This document shows, piece after piece, positions 1 to 6,404 of a stretch of DNA of 32,460 nt. Under the pieces are notes generated by a model. It was given only the letters and a program-made list of their open reading frames with translations, made no database searches and was not told where the DNA came from. This DNA is from Candidatus Roizmanbacteria bacterium RIFCSPHIGHO2_02_FULL_38_11 (GTDB taxonomy: Bacteria > Patescibacteriota > Microgenomatia > UBA1406 > GWC2-37-13). The DNA lies in assembly GCA_001788015.1 (NCBI GenBank), contig MFZO01000047.1:68266-100725 (forward strand), read 5' to 3'. Every line of letters begins with the position of its first letter. Positions within the stretch are counted from its first letter, which is position 1. The position numbers were made by a program, and so were the translations under genes.

Positions 1-24
1 ATTCCCGCTTTCGCGGGAATGACA
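1..24. repeat. Dispersed palindromic repeat, cut by the window edge
   Basis: A perfect hairpin (ATTCCCGC, loop TTTC, GCGGGAAT) is followed by GACA. The same unit recurs at 21055-21079. It is one member of a family of intergenic repeats that end in ATGACA on this strand. The left part may lie outside the window. Confidence 0.8.
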
Positions 25-34
25 TAGTGAAAAA

Positions 35-820
35 ATGTCAATTATTCAGGCGATCATACTTGGACTAGTGGAGGGGGTTACGGAGTTTTTGCCAATTTCT
101 TCAACCTTTCACCTTATTTTTACAGCGAAAATTTTAGGAATAACCCAAAACAATTTCACAAAATTATTCGAGGTTTTCATTCAGTCGGGGGCAATTTTAT
201 CCGTTGCTCTACTCTACTTTACCAACGTCGTTAAATATAGAGAACTTACAAAAAGGGTAATTTTTTCTTTTTTGCCGACGGCTTTCGTAGGATTTATTCT
301 TTATAAATTCATAAAAAATGTACTTTTTGAAAGTCAGATTTTCCTGGTTGGAATTTTTGTAGCAACCGGAGCAGTTTTCATTATTGTTGAATCGTTGATT
401 AGAAAAGATAAAGTGAAGTTAAAAAAAGGTGTTGCTGATTTAACCTATAAGGAAGCCTTGATTATTGGGTTGGCGCAATCACTTGCAGTCATACCGGGCG
501 TGTCGCGGGCCGGAGCTGTCATCGTTGGCATGATGCTATTTGGATTCAAACGAAGTGAATCTGCCTATTATTCATTTTTACTATCGATTCCAACGATTTT
601 TTCTGCATCACTTTTCGACTTGTATAAGATGAAAGATTTAGTTAACTCCAATTATTTAAATAATTGGAGTTTGTTAGCTGTTGGGTTTTTGTCTGCATTT
701 ATTTCTTCTTATTTTGTTATTAAGTGGTTTATCGATTTTCTCAAAAAAAATTCTCTGGTTATCTTCGGATATTACCGCCTCATAGTTGCTATAATATTGT
801 TGTCAATTTTGCTTAAATGA
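35..820 (+). CDS. uppP: Undecaprenyl-diphosphatase UppP (BacA family)
   Basis: UppP is an integral membrane enzyme that dephosphorylates undecaprenyl diphosphate to undecaprenyl phosphate, recycling the lipid carrier for peptidoglycan and polysaccharide synthesis. The protein is 261 residues, a normal family length, with about eight hydrophobic segments. The first signature lies near residues 10-26 (GLVEGVTEFLPISSTFHL, with E13, E17, S22, S23 and H26). The second is PGVSRAG at 154-160, where the family usually has PGxSRSG; Ala replaces Ser at 159. The start is the first ATG after a palindromic repeat, with only a weak purine stretch upstream. The gene stands alone before a tRNA pair and has a 28-base palindrome inside its coding sequence. 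Confidence 0.95.
   Translation: MSIIQAIILGLVEGVTEFLPISSTFHLIFTAKILGITQNNFTKLFEVFIQSGAILSVALLYFTNVVKYRELTKRVIFSFLPTAFVGFILYKFIKNVLFESQIFLVGIFVATGAVFIIVESLIRKDKVKLKKGVADLTYKEALIIGLAQSLAVIPGVSRAGAVIVGMMLFGFKRSESAYYSFLLSIPTIFSASLFDLYKMKDLVNSNYLNNWSLLAVGFLSAFISSYFVIKWFIDFLKKNSLVIFGYYRLIVAIILLSILLK
644..671. repeat. 28-base perfect palindrome inside uppP
   Basis: The arm AACTCCAATTATTT is followed immediately by its reverse complement. It encodes part of a hydrophilic stretch (NSNYLNNW) between membrane segments. The outer arm ACTCCAATTA recurs in the hairpin at 827-852. Confidence 0.75.
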
Positions 821-826
821 AAGTTT

Positions 827-852
827 ACTCCAATTAATCAATTAATTGGAGT
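827..852 (+). terminator. Perfect 12-bp hairpin after uppP
   Basis: ACTCCAATTAAT and its complement are separated by a two-base loop (CA). It sits between the uppP stop and tRNA-Arg. No T-run follows on the plus strand, so a role as intrinsic terminator is weak; it may be an mRNA 3'-end stabiliser or a protein site. It shares arm sequence with the palindrome at 644-671. Confidence 0.4.
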
Positions 853-855
853 GAA

Positions 856-927
856 GTCTCCGTAGTTCAACGGATAGAATGAGGGCTTCCGGAGCCTTTG
901 ATGGGAGTTCAATTCTCCCCGGGGACA
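856..927 (+). tRNA. tRNA-Arg(CCG)
   Basis: The cloverleaf can be drawn completely. The acceptor stem GTCTCCG pairs with CGGGGAC with one G-T pair. The D-arm has the GG of the loop, the anticodon stem AGGGC/GCCTT carries loop TTCCGGA, and the T-arm is GGGAG-TTCAATT-CTCCC. The discriminator is A. CCA is not encoded. The anticodon CCG reads the arginine codon CGG. Confidence 0.95.
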
Positions 928-1000
928 GGGCTCGTAGTTCAATTGGTAGAACGCCGCATTCGCATTGCGGAAATCAGGGGTTCGACTCCCCTCGAGTCCA
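928..1000 (+). tRNA. tRNA-Ala(CGC)
   Basis: The acceptor stem GGGCTCG pairs with CGAGTCC and contains the G3:U70 wobble pair that is the identity element of alanine tRNA. The anticodon arm is CCGCA-TTCGCAT-TGCGG, giving anticodon CGC, and the T-arm is AGGGG-TTCGACT-CCCCT. The discriminator is A and CCA is not encoded. The first base directly follows the discriminator of tRNA-Arg, so the two tRNAs have no spacer. Confidence 0.96.
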
Positions 1001-1009
1001 CAGTTTTGG

Positions 1010-1042
1010 AGAAAAAGGATCGTCGGGGATGTCGCTTTTTCT
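1010..1042 (+). terminator. Possible terminator after the tRNA pair
   Basis: AGAAAAAG pairs with CTTTTTCT across a 17-base loop, and the downstream side is T-rich. The stem is AT-rich and the loop large, so this is a weak candidate. It lies at the expected place for the end of the tRNA transcript. Confidence 0.3.
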
Positions 1043-1127
1043 TAGATTTTTTAGAAGCGTAATAGATAAAAGTAATCATCGCTCCCATTAGCAATAATCC
1101 TGCTAATAATTAAGCCCAAAAAATCTT

Positions 1128-1697
1128 ATGGAGTTTATTCAAAAATTAATCAGAAGGAAGGACAGATCTAAACCACAAGATAAGATAAATACACTTAAAG
1201 AATTGGAGGTTTTTAAAAGATTACAGGTTAAATTTACAGGAGTTGGTATGGGTGTCAGGAGTGGTTTAAATGAGGATCAATTATCTGTGGGAGATTTGGT
1301 AGATATATTAGATTTGTATTTAAGGGCTGCAGAGTCAGATACCAGAGGAAAGTGTTCAACTATTGCTAGAATTGTCGAGGTTAGTTTTCCTGTTGAGCAA
1401 CTAACTTTGGTGGCTGAAGAATTGAAAAAACTTAAAGATAACTCACTGAAACCCAGCGATTTGAATAGAACATATTCTTTATATTCATTACCAATTAATT
1501 TAAGACGGGTTACAGAGGAAGATTTGGGTGAGTTAAGTCACTATCCTGGCGGAATAATGATTACTGAACTAAAAGATGAATCATATAAACCTACCGGGAA
1601 GTATACTTTGTTATTAACAAATAGGCAGCAAGCGGACAACGAAAATCTAACACGAATAAAACAGATTTTTGGAGAGGTTGGTCTTCCGGTAAAGTAA
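1128..1697 (+). CDS. Hypothetical soluble protein, 189 residues
   Basis: I do not recognise the family. The protein has no signal peptide, membrane segment or cysteine-rich motif; it has one cysteine (in GKCST) and is predicted to be cytoplasmic, alternating charged helices (LVAEELKKLKD) and likely strands. The N-terminus is basic (KLIRRKDRSKPQDK). The reading frame is intact and its composition resembles its neighbours, which supports a real gene. The start is the first ATG of the frame; no clear ribosome-binding site precedes it, as is common in this window. It stands between the tRNA pair and the Nudix gene, and context gives no hint of function. Confidence 0.7.
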   Translation: MEFIQKLIRRKDRSKPQDKINTLKELEVFKRLQVKFTGVGMGVRSGLNEDQLSVGDLVDILDLYLRAAESDTRGKCSTIARIVEVSFPVEQLTLVAEELKKLKDNSLKPSDLNRTYSLYSLPINLRRVTEEDLGELSHYPGGIMITELKDESYKPTGKYTLLLTNRQQADNENLTRIKQIFGEVGLPVK

Positions 1698-1853
1698 TAT
1701 TAGTAAATGAATTTAGAGCCGATTTAAAATCGCGCGCGGGAAACACAAGCGATGCCGAAGGCGGAGCGTGAAGATGGCGCTGCGAGTGGGGTGAGGGCAC
1801 TCACCGCGCTACCTTTGAAATTCAATCCGAATTTTTTCGTAAAGAGTCCACTT
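1698..1853. other. GC-rich intergenic block with a small hairpin
   Basis: This stretch before the Nudix gene is much richer in G and C than its surroundings, mainly 1728-1812. It contains the hairpin GGTGAG-GGCA-CTCACC (about 1791-1806). The Nudix frame is open upstream through it from 1752, but the encoded extension looks non-coding. It may be a degenerate dispersed repeat or a small structured leader; I cannot tell which. Confidence 0.4.
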
Positions 1854-2366
1854 ATGAAAGACGAATATGTAGATATTGTTGATGAAAATAATAAGGTTTT
1901 GTATAAGACAAGCAAACTGGATGCTCATAAAAAGGGATTGCTTCACCGGACGGTAATTTCTGAAGTAATAGATTCTAAAGGACGGTGGTTGCTTTTTGAC
2001 CCTTCAGATCATAAACAAGATGCCGGTCAGTATGTTTCTCCAATTGGCGGTCATGTAAGGTCAGGGGAAACAATCGAAGAAGGGCTAAAACGAGAGGCGT
2101 TTGAAGAGACGGGGTTAAAAGGTTTTAAGTTTAAATTCATTGGAAAAAAGATATTCAATCGATTCGTAATCGGAAGACAGGAGAATCACTTTTTTACAGT
2201 ATATGAAATTTATTCTGATGAAAAACCGGTTTTGAGCTATGAAACAAGCGATTATAAATACTTTACGAGAAAAGAAATAAAAGATAAAATGCGAACTAAT
2301 CCTAAAATATTTGGCGGTACGTTTCATTTCGTCTACAAACATATTTATAATGAATTTAACCCATAA
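1854..2366 (+). CDS. Nudix hydrolase (YfcD/IDI-like subgroup)
   Basis: This enzyme probably hydrolyses a nucleoside-diphosphate-linked compound; the substrate cannot be read from sequence. The complete Nudix box GX5EX7REUXEEXGU is present (GGHVRSGE then REAFEETGL), which supplies the metal-binding glutamates. The N-terminal part (YVDIVDENNKVL, then LLHRTV) resembles the YfcD and isopentenyl-diphosphate isomerase-like branch. I chose the ATG at 1854, giving 170 residues, because the family begins near MKDEYVDIVDE. The longer frame from 1752 adds 34 residues of low-complexity sequence from a GC-rich block. A weak AAAGAG lies upstream. Confidence 0.9.
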   Translation: MKDEYVDIVDENNKVLYKTSKLDAHKKGLLHRTVISEVIDSKGRWLLFDPSDHKQDAGQYVSPIGGHVRSGETIEEGLKREAFEETGLKGFKFKFIGKKIFNRFVIGRQENHFFTVYEIYSDEKPVLSYETSDYKYFTRKEIKDKMRTNPKIFGGTFHFVYKHIYNEFNP

Positions 2367-2391
2367 GCAAAATTTATAAATGTAAATGTGG

Positions 2392-2421
2392 TTGACAAGT
2401 AGAATATTACTTTAGTATGAT
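2392..2421 (+). promoter_or_regulatory. Sigma-70-type promoter abutting the surface-protein start
   Basis: TTGACA (2392-2397) and TATGAT (2416-2421) are separated by 18 bases. The predicted transcription start, near 2428, is one or two bases before the ATG at 2430. The mRNA would therefore be leaderless or nearly so. Confidence 0.7.
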
Positions 2422-2429
2422 AAGCCTCA

Positions 2430-4304
2430 ATGCCGACTAGATTGAAAAAACGCTCCAGAAAGTATGTAAAAAAAACTTCTACACTCCGTTTACTATTGCT
2501 CATCTCTTCATTTCTCGTTGTGATTATTATTGGTTTTGTCTTGTATCACAATAGAGCTAATAATTTTTTGGCTAGGGCTGTAAGTTTACCTATCGATGAT
2601 ACGTCTATTGAGCGCAGTATTTACCTTCTGAATTTTAATCCAATCATCGAAAGTGCCGGCGGCGTGAAGCTTACGGAGTATAAACAGTGGAACGATCCTG
2701 ATCAGATAACAAATGCTCTCATCCCATTATTTCCCCAGGTGAGCAACTCATATGTTTCCTATCGTATCCAAGAACGTCAGGAGGTAGACGGTATTTATGT
2801 AAAACCAGATGGATACCAATATACCGATGAGTCGTATCTCGCCTGTATTGACCGCACTGGACCATGTCACAGCCCAGACATTATTGATTACCAACGGCTT
2901 TTTAACGACTATAATATTTGCTCAAAAAATGTTGACGAGGTATGGCTATGGGGCGGTCCGTACTTCGGATACTTTGAATACAACCCCGTAGCGTATTGTG
3001 GAAGAACCACATTTGTCATGGGTTTTAATTACGAGCGGGGCATGGGTGAAGCGCTTCATAATTTTGGCCATCGTATGGAGTTCGTTGGAATAAACCGTGT
3101 TGGCGATGGAAATTGGCAACAAAATGAAGCGAATGAGTGGAATAAATTCAGTTTGATCGACGGACACTGCGGCAATATCCATTACCCGCCCGGGACAATA
3201 GTCGGGAGCGAAGAATATATGTATAACAAGGCAACTTCCGTGAACTCCGACTGCGAGGGATATCTCTCATATCCCACAGGACCATTTCCGGTCCAGTCTC
3301 TCACATGCAATTCATGGGGGTGCTCACAGGAAGGATATGTTCAGTGGTGGCTCAACCACATTCCACACAATACAAGCACAACCGTGATAAATGGCAAAAC
3401 ACTGTATAACAATTGGTGGAAGTACTATGTCTATTTTGATGAAACCTTTGAACCTGTTCCGACGGCCATTCCCGGCACCTTTTCCAACCTTTCTGCGACG
3501 CTGCCAATACCGGGGAGCGCGGTATTTAACTTCGACTACTCCAGCACATCACCAAATTATATTATTGATATTTCTACCTACCCCGATATGTCTTGGGATA
3601 CGTATTTAACTTTTGCTCAAGGACCAAGTAGCCCCGTAACAGAATCTAATCCGACCAAGTGGGATAAGTACAGTTGCGGCAGAACACTCTATTGGCGCGT
3701 CAAGACAACAACGGGCGTCCAAAGCGATATCCAGTCTGCTACGGTGACCTGCATCACGCCTGAGTCCTCTCCAACACCAACTTCCAGTATAACTACTACT
3801 CCAACTTTTACGCCTACACCCCTTCCTTCACCAACACCTACCCCAGTGGAGCTTCTGCAAAATCCTGGATTTGAGATAGACGGGAATGGAGATGGACGGC
3901 CGGATAATTGGACAACCAACAATAAATTCACAAGAAACGCAACAAGCGTCCATAGTGGAGCATTCGCTGGCCGTCACTATTCTGCGTCGAATACAACCTA
4001 CAATGTTAACCAAACAGTTGGAAACATCATTGGTAACGCGTCTTACAGCTTCTCAGCCTGGACTAATATTCCTGCCACTTCCGACTCATTCACCTACAAA
4101 CTTCAACTTCGTTGGAGGAATGCAGGCGGTAGTGTGATCCGAACCGAAACGGTAAAGACTTATTCTAGCGCAACTGGTGGTTGGGATCAAGTAATATCCA
4201 CGCGCGTTGCTCCCAGCGATGCCCGCTCGGTTGTGGTACGCATGTCATTTTCAAGCCTTAAAGCGACCATTTACGTTGACGACTTCAGCCTCATTAAATT
4301 GTAA
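2430..4304 (+). CDS. Membrane-anchored surface protein with C-terminal carbohydrate-binding-like domain
   Basis: The 624-residue protein has a basic N-terminus (KKRSRKYVKK) and one membrane segment near residues 20-42, so most of it should lie outside the cell. Residues about 60-340 form a cysteine-containing domain I cannot name. Its most conserved-looking part is FVMGFNYERGMGEALHNFGH, with E207, H210 and H214 that could bind metal. A fibronectin-III-like section spans about 345-440, then a Pro/Thr linker (about 445-474). The C-terminal 150 residues begin LLQNPGFEIDGNGDGRPDNW, the usual opening of CBM4/9-like or galactose-binding-like beta-sandwich domains. It is probably a polysaccharide-binding or -processing surface protein. 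It is transcribed from a near-leaderless promoter. Confidence 0.75.
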   Translation: MPTRLKKRSRKYVKKTSTLRLLLLISSFLVVIIIGFVLYHNRANNFLARAVSLPIDDTSIERSIYLLNFNPIIESAGGVKLTEYKQWNDPDQITNALIPLFPQVSNSYVSYRIQERQEVDGIYVKPDGYQYTDESYLACIDRTGPCHSPDIIDYQRLFNDYNICSKNVDEVWLWGGPYFGYFEYNPVAYCGRTTFVMGFNYERGMGEALHNFGHRMEFVGINRVGDGNWQQNEANEWNKFSLIDGHCGNIHYPPGTIVGSEEYMYNKATSVNSDCEGYLSYPTGPFPVQSLTCNSWGCSQEGYVQWWLNHIPHNTSTTVINGKTLYNNWWKYYVYFDETFEPVPTAIPGTFSNLSATLPIPGSAVFNFDYSSTSPNYIIDISTYPDMSWDTYLTFAQGPSSPVTESNPTKWDKYSCGRTLYWRVKTTTGVQSDIQSATVTCITPESSPTPTSSITTTPTFTPTPLPSPTPTPVELLQNPGFEIDGNGDGRPDNWTTNNKFTRNATSVHSGAFAGRHYSASNTTYNVNQTVGNIIGNASYSFSAWTNIPATSDSFTYKLQLRWRNAGGSVIRTETVKTYSSATGGWDQVISTRVAPSDARSVVVRMSFSSLKATIYVDDFSLIKL

Positions 4305-4321
4305 AAAAGCAATCTCTACTC

Positions 4322-4876
4322 ATGAAAAAATATAAGGCAGATCTGTTGCAAATAGCTCAACTTGGACATCGTGTTTTGCGAAGAAAAGCAAAGAAAGTCA
4401 AAGAGATAAATAATTCAGAGGTGCAAAAGTTAATTGAAGACTTGATAAAAACGGTCATGGATGTTGATGGGGTTGGAATTGCGGCACCTCAAGTTTATAA
4501 ATCTTTAAGAATCTTTATTCTTGCTTCTCATCCCAATCCTCGCTATCCAAAGGCACCTAAAATGAATCCAACGGCAATAATTAATCCAAAAATTATATCT
4601 TATTCAAAAGAAAAGAAAAAAGATTGGGAAGGGTGCTTGAGCATTCCTGGTATAAGAGGATTAATTCCTAGACACTACTCAATCAATGTTGAATTTACAA
4701 ATCGAGATGGAGCAAGACTGAAAAAAACTTACAAAGATTTTGTTGCGAGAATTTTTCAGCACGAGCATGATCATCTTGAAGGAATAATGTTTGTGGATCG
4801 AGTTGAATCTTCGAAAGACTTAATAAGTGAAAAAGAGTATCAAAAGATGATGAAGAAAATCAAATCAAAAACTTGA
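4322..4876 (+). CDS. def: Peptide deformylase
   Basis: This metalloenzyme removes the N-terminal formyl group from nascent proteins at the ribosome. All three family motifs are intact: GVGIAAPQ at 50-57, EGCLSIP at 103-109 (Cys105 is a metal ligand), and QHEHDHLEG around 146-154 (H147 and H151 are metal ligands, E148 is catalytic). The length of 184 residues is normal. The gene starts 17 bases after the surface-protein stop on the same strand, so it may be cotranscribed. A short CAAAAACT/AGTTTTTG inverted repeat overlaps its stop codon. Confidence 0.96.
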   Translation: MKKYKADLLQIAQLGHRVLRRKAKKVKEINNSEVQKLIEDLIKTVMDVDGVGIAAPQVYKSLRIFILASHPNPRYPKAPKMNPTAIINPKIISYSKEKKKDWEGCLSIPGIRGLIPRHYSINVEFTNRDGARLKKTYKDFVARIFQHEHDHLEGIMFVDRVESSKDLISEKEYQKMMKKIKSKT

Positions 4877-4880
4877 GTTT

Positions 4881-4910
4881 TTGACTTCACAATTTCTTCT
4901 TTTGTATTAT
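4881..4910 (+). promoter_or_regulatory. Promoter of the tRNA-Ile/tRNA-Phe unit
   Basis: TTGACT (4881-4886) is followed 18 bases later by TATTAT (4905-4910). An alternative reading is TTCACA (4886-4891), 16 bases, TATAAT (4908-4913). Either places the transcription start within ten bases of tRNA-Ile. Confidence 0.65.
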
Positions 4911-4927
4911 AATGTAGTTTATATTTA

Positions 4928-4999
4928 GCGCTCGTAACTCAGCGGTAGAGTGCCATCCTTATAAGATGGAAGTCCTTGGTTCGATCCCAAGCGAGCGCA
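4928..4999 (+). tRNA. tRNA-Ile(UAU)
   Basis: The acceptor stem GCGCTCG pairs perfectly with CGAGCGC. The D-arm is ACTC-AGCGGTA-GAGT, the anticodon arm CCATC-CTTATAA-GATGG, and the T-arm CTTGG-TTCGATC-CCAAG; the discriminator is A. U33 precedes anticodon positions U34-A35-U36, so the tRNA reads AUA directly. Most bacteria instead use a CAU tRNA modified with lysidine by TilS, so this gene is unusual. No CCA is encoded. Confidence 0.93.
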
Positions 5000-5004
5000 C
5001 ATTA

Positions 5005-5077
5005 GCTGGGGTAGCCAAGGCGGTCACGGCGCGGGTCTGAAAAACCTGAGATCTCAGTTCGATTCTGAGCCCCAGCA
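5005..5077 (+). tRNA. tRNA-Phe(GAA)
   Basis: The acceptor stem GCTGGGG pairs with CCCCAGC. The anticodon arm CGGGT-CTGAAAA-ACCTG gives anticodon GAA, and the T-arm is CTCAG-TTCGATT-CTGAG. The discriminator is A and CCA is not encoded. The last 18 bases of the gene plus the next three are repeated perfectly at 5384-5404, on the far side of a GIY-YIG gene. Confidence 0.93.
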
Positions 5078-5078
5078 C

Positions 5079-5345
5079 ATGTTTTATTATGCGTACGTTC
5101 TTTTATCATTAAAAGATAAAAATCTTTATATTGGTTCAACTGACAACTTACGATTGCGTTTTAAACAACACGTCAACGGAAAAACAGTTTCATTGAAAAA
5201 TAGAAGACCCTTAAAACTTATTTATTATGAAGCTTTTCTAACTAAAAAGGAAGCATTGCTCAAAGAAAAATTCTACAAGTCAGGCAGAGGTCACGAAGTT
5301 TTATACAAAATGTTAGCTGATACATTCAAGTTATTAGGAAAATAG
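5079..5345 (+). CDS. Small GIY-YIG nuclease-domain protein
   Basis: This 88-residue single-domain protein belongs to the small GIY-YIG group (UvrC/YhbQ-like), whose fold cuts DNA. It shows YYAYVLLSLKDKNLYIGSTD, with the YVL and YIG elements near residues 6-18, the basic helix LRLRFKQH, and the catalytic-type glutamate in YYEAF. The ATG lies two bases after the tRNA-Phe discriminator, leaving no room for a ribosome-binding site. Translation may therefore start on a leaderless fragment released when the tRNA 3' end is processed. The gene is bracketed by a 21-bp direct repeat of the tRNA 3' end, suggesting it arrived as a small element inserted at the tRNA. Confidence 0.88.
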   Translation: MFYYAYVLLSLKDKNLYIGSTDNLRLRFKQHVNGKTVSLKNRRPLKLIYYEAFLTKKEALLKEKFYKSGRGHEVLYKMLADTFKLLGK

Positions 5346-5356
5346 ATTTATGGTAG

Positions 5357-5404
5357 TGGGCTGAAATCCTCCGATTCGGAGGACGATTCTGAGCCCCAGC
5401 ACAT
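5357..5404 (+). repeat. Degenerate second 3' half of tRNA-Phe (attachment-site-like repeat)
   Basis: Positions 5384-5404 repeat 5060-5080 perfectly for 21 bases (T-loop, T-stem, acceptor 3' strand and three bases beyond). Upstream, 5357-5383 still resembles the anticodon arm (GGGCTGAAATCCT against GGGTCTGAAAAACCT) but has an unrelated hairpin, TCCTCCG-ATT-CGGAGGA, in place of the 5' side of the T-arm. The spacing from anticodon to 3' end matches the intact tRNA within a base. This is what remains when an element inserts into a tRNA gene and restores or duplicates its 3' half. Confidence 0.75.
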
Positions 5405-5437
5405 TTCAAAACTTCCAACGAAATTTTCTTTCATTTA

Positions 5438-5590
5438 ACTTGAGTTTTACACGAGTTTCGCAGTTGTCATTCTGATCCCGAGTACTCGGGAGAAGAATCT
5501 CTTGCGAATGCAAAACTGAAACAAGTTCAGAGATTCTTCGTCGTTTCACTCCTCAGGATGACAGGAAGTGCGAAACTCGAGTTTTATTTC
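5438..5590. repeat. Long imperfect inverted repeat of the TGTCAT family
   Basis: The outer arms CGAGTTTCGCA (5452-5462) and TGCGAAACTCG (5569-5579) pair perfectly. Inside them GTCATTCTGA pairs with TCAGGATGAC with one mismatch, and AAGAATCTC with GAGATTCTT. A nested 14-base palindrome, CCCGAGTACTCGGG, lies at 5477-5490. The element separates the GIY-YIG gene from the minus-strand island and could end transcription of the latter. Confidence 0.75.
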
Positions 5591-5616
5591 AATACCCATA
5601 ATATAATGTCCAATAA

Positions 5617-5793
5617 TTAACAATTCCTACCGTCTTGATAGCATTTCATACATAAACCATCATTACTGCAACTGTAATTGGGTAATTGTTTATACAATTT
5701 AGTCATTATGATATTTTTGATGGAGTTGCCAAAAAAAAGCATAATAAAAATTATTAACAATAATACTCCACAAATAATAAATTTTATTTTCAT
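5617..5793 (-). CDS. 58-residue membrane peptide with cysteine-rich C-terminus
   Basis: The N-terminus is hydrophobic (FIICGVLLLIIFIMLFFG), giving one membrane segment. The exposed tail ends YSCSNDGLCMKCYQDGRNC, with four cysteines, the last being the terminal residue. The ATG overlaps the stop of the upstream CcdA gene as ATGA, a standard sign of translational coupling, and this strongly supports a real gene. I know no named family. The CxxC pair and its coupling to a thiol-electron carrier suggest it is reduced by, or passes electrons for, the adjacent CcdA/thioredoxin pair, or that it binds metal. Confidence 0.72.
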   Translation of the reverse strand: MKIKFIICGVLLLIIFIMLFFGNSIKNIIMTKLYKQLPNYSCSNDGLCMKCYQDGRNC

Positions 5794-6398
5794 ATTAATC
5801 CCTGCACCGAGAAATATAATAAATAACTGGCAGCACCCGTCAGCAATGCTCCGCCAACCTTCTGAATAATATTTGCATGTTTCATAATCCCTGTTTGGAC
5901 AGACGGATCCGTAATTAAAATACCGAAGATGAAAAACGGCAAAATAAAACCCATGCCAAAAAAAAGAGTCATTAAAATACCATTAACAAGATTTCTTTGT
6001 GCGATGATGAAAGACAAAGTTGCAGCCAACTGCGGTCCAATACATCCGAGTATCACTCCCCCGTGTAAAATTCCGGCAAAAAAAGACCGGGGAGTTTTTT
6101 TGCGTTCTTCTAAATGAGGATAATCTATCTTTACCGCACCCAGCATTTTTAAGGCCGATATAAAGGTAACAATTCCGGCAGCAAAGTAGAGATAACGGCT
6201 GATACTGCTTGTAAAGACGATCCCTGTAACCGATGCCATAATTCCTAATAAAACGAATACCAGAAGTATGCCTGAAAAGAAGTAGACAACTTGAGAAATA
6301 GACTCTTTAATTTTGTTTAAAATCACCGGGACCATAATAAAAGTACAAGGTCCAAGAATTGAAAGTATGCCTAAAACGAAGACATAAAAATAATTCAT
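5790..6398 (-). CDS. CcdA/DsbD-type thiol electron-transfer membrane protein (second copy)
   Basis: Proteins of this family carry reducing equivalents from cytoplasmic thioredoxin across the membrane to extracytoplasmic thioredoxin-like proteins. The sequence has about six hydrophobic segments and the two expected intramembrane cysteines, in GPCTF (C18) and GCIGPQ (C119), each next to proline-containing turns. At 202 residues it is a minimal CcdA. It follows a membrane-anchored CxxC protein by six bases and is coupled by ATGA overlap to a 58-residue Cys-rich peptide, forming a thiol relay operon. Cytochrome c maturation is possible in the family, but no cytochrome gene is near. Confidence 0.85.
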   Translation of the reverse strand: MNYFYVFVLGILSILGPCTFIMVPVILNKIKESISQVVYFFSGILLVFVLLGIMASVTGIVFTSSISRYLYFAAGIVTFISALKMLGAVKIDYPHLEERKKTPRSFFAGILHGGVILGCIGPQLAATLSFIIAQRNLVNGILMTLFFGMGFILPFFIFGILITDPSVQTGIMKHANIIQKVGGALLTGAASYLLYFSVQGLI

Positions 6399-6404
6399 TG
6401 TTTA

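Noticed and set aside
879-1091. 70-codon plus-strand frame across the tRNA-Arg/tRNA-Ala pair
   Set aside because: It runs through two complete tRNA genes, and its composition reflects them; not a protein gene.
1752-1853. 34-residue N-terminal extension of the Nudix protein
   Set aside because: The added sequence lies in a GC-rich block, is low in complexity, and precedes the usual family start at 1854.
3689-4013. Minus-strand frames opposite the surface protein's linker and C-terminal domain
   Set aside because: Their Val/Gly repeats are simply the complement of Pro/Thr codons in the real gene.
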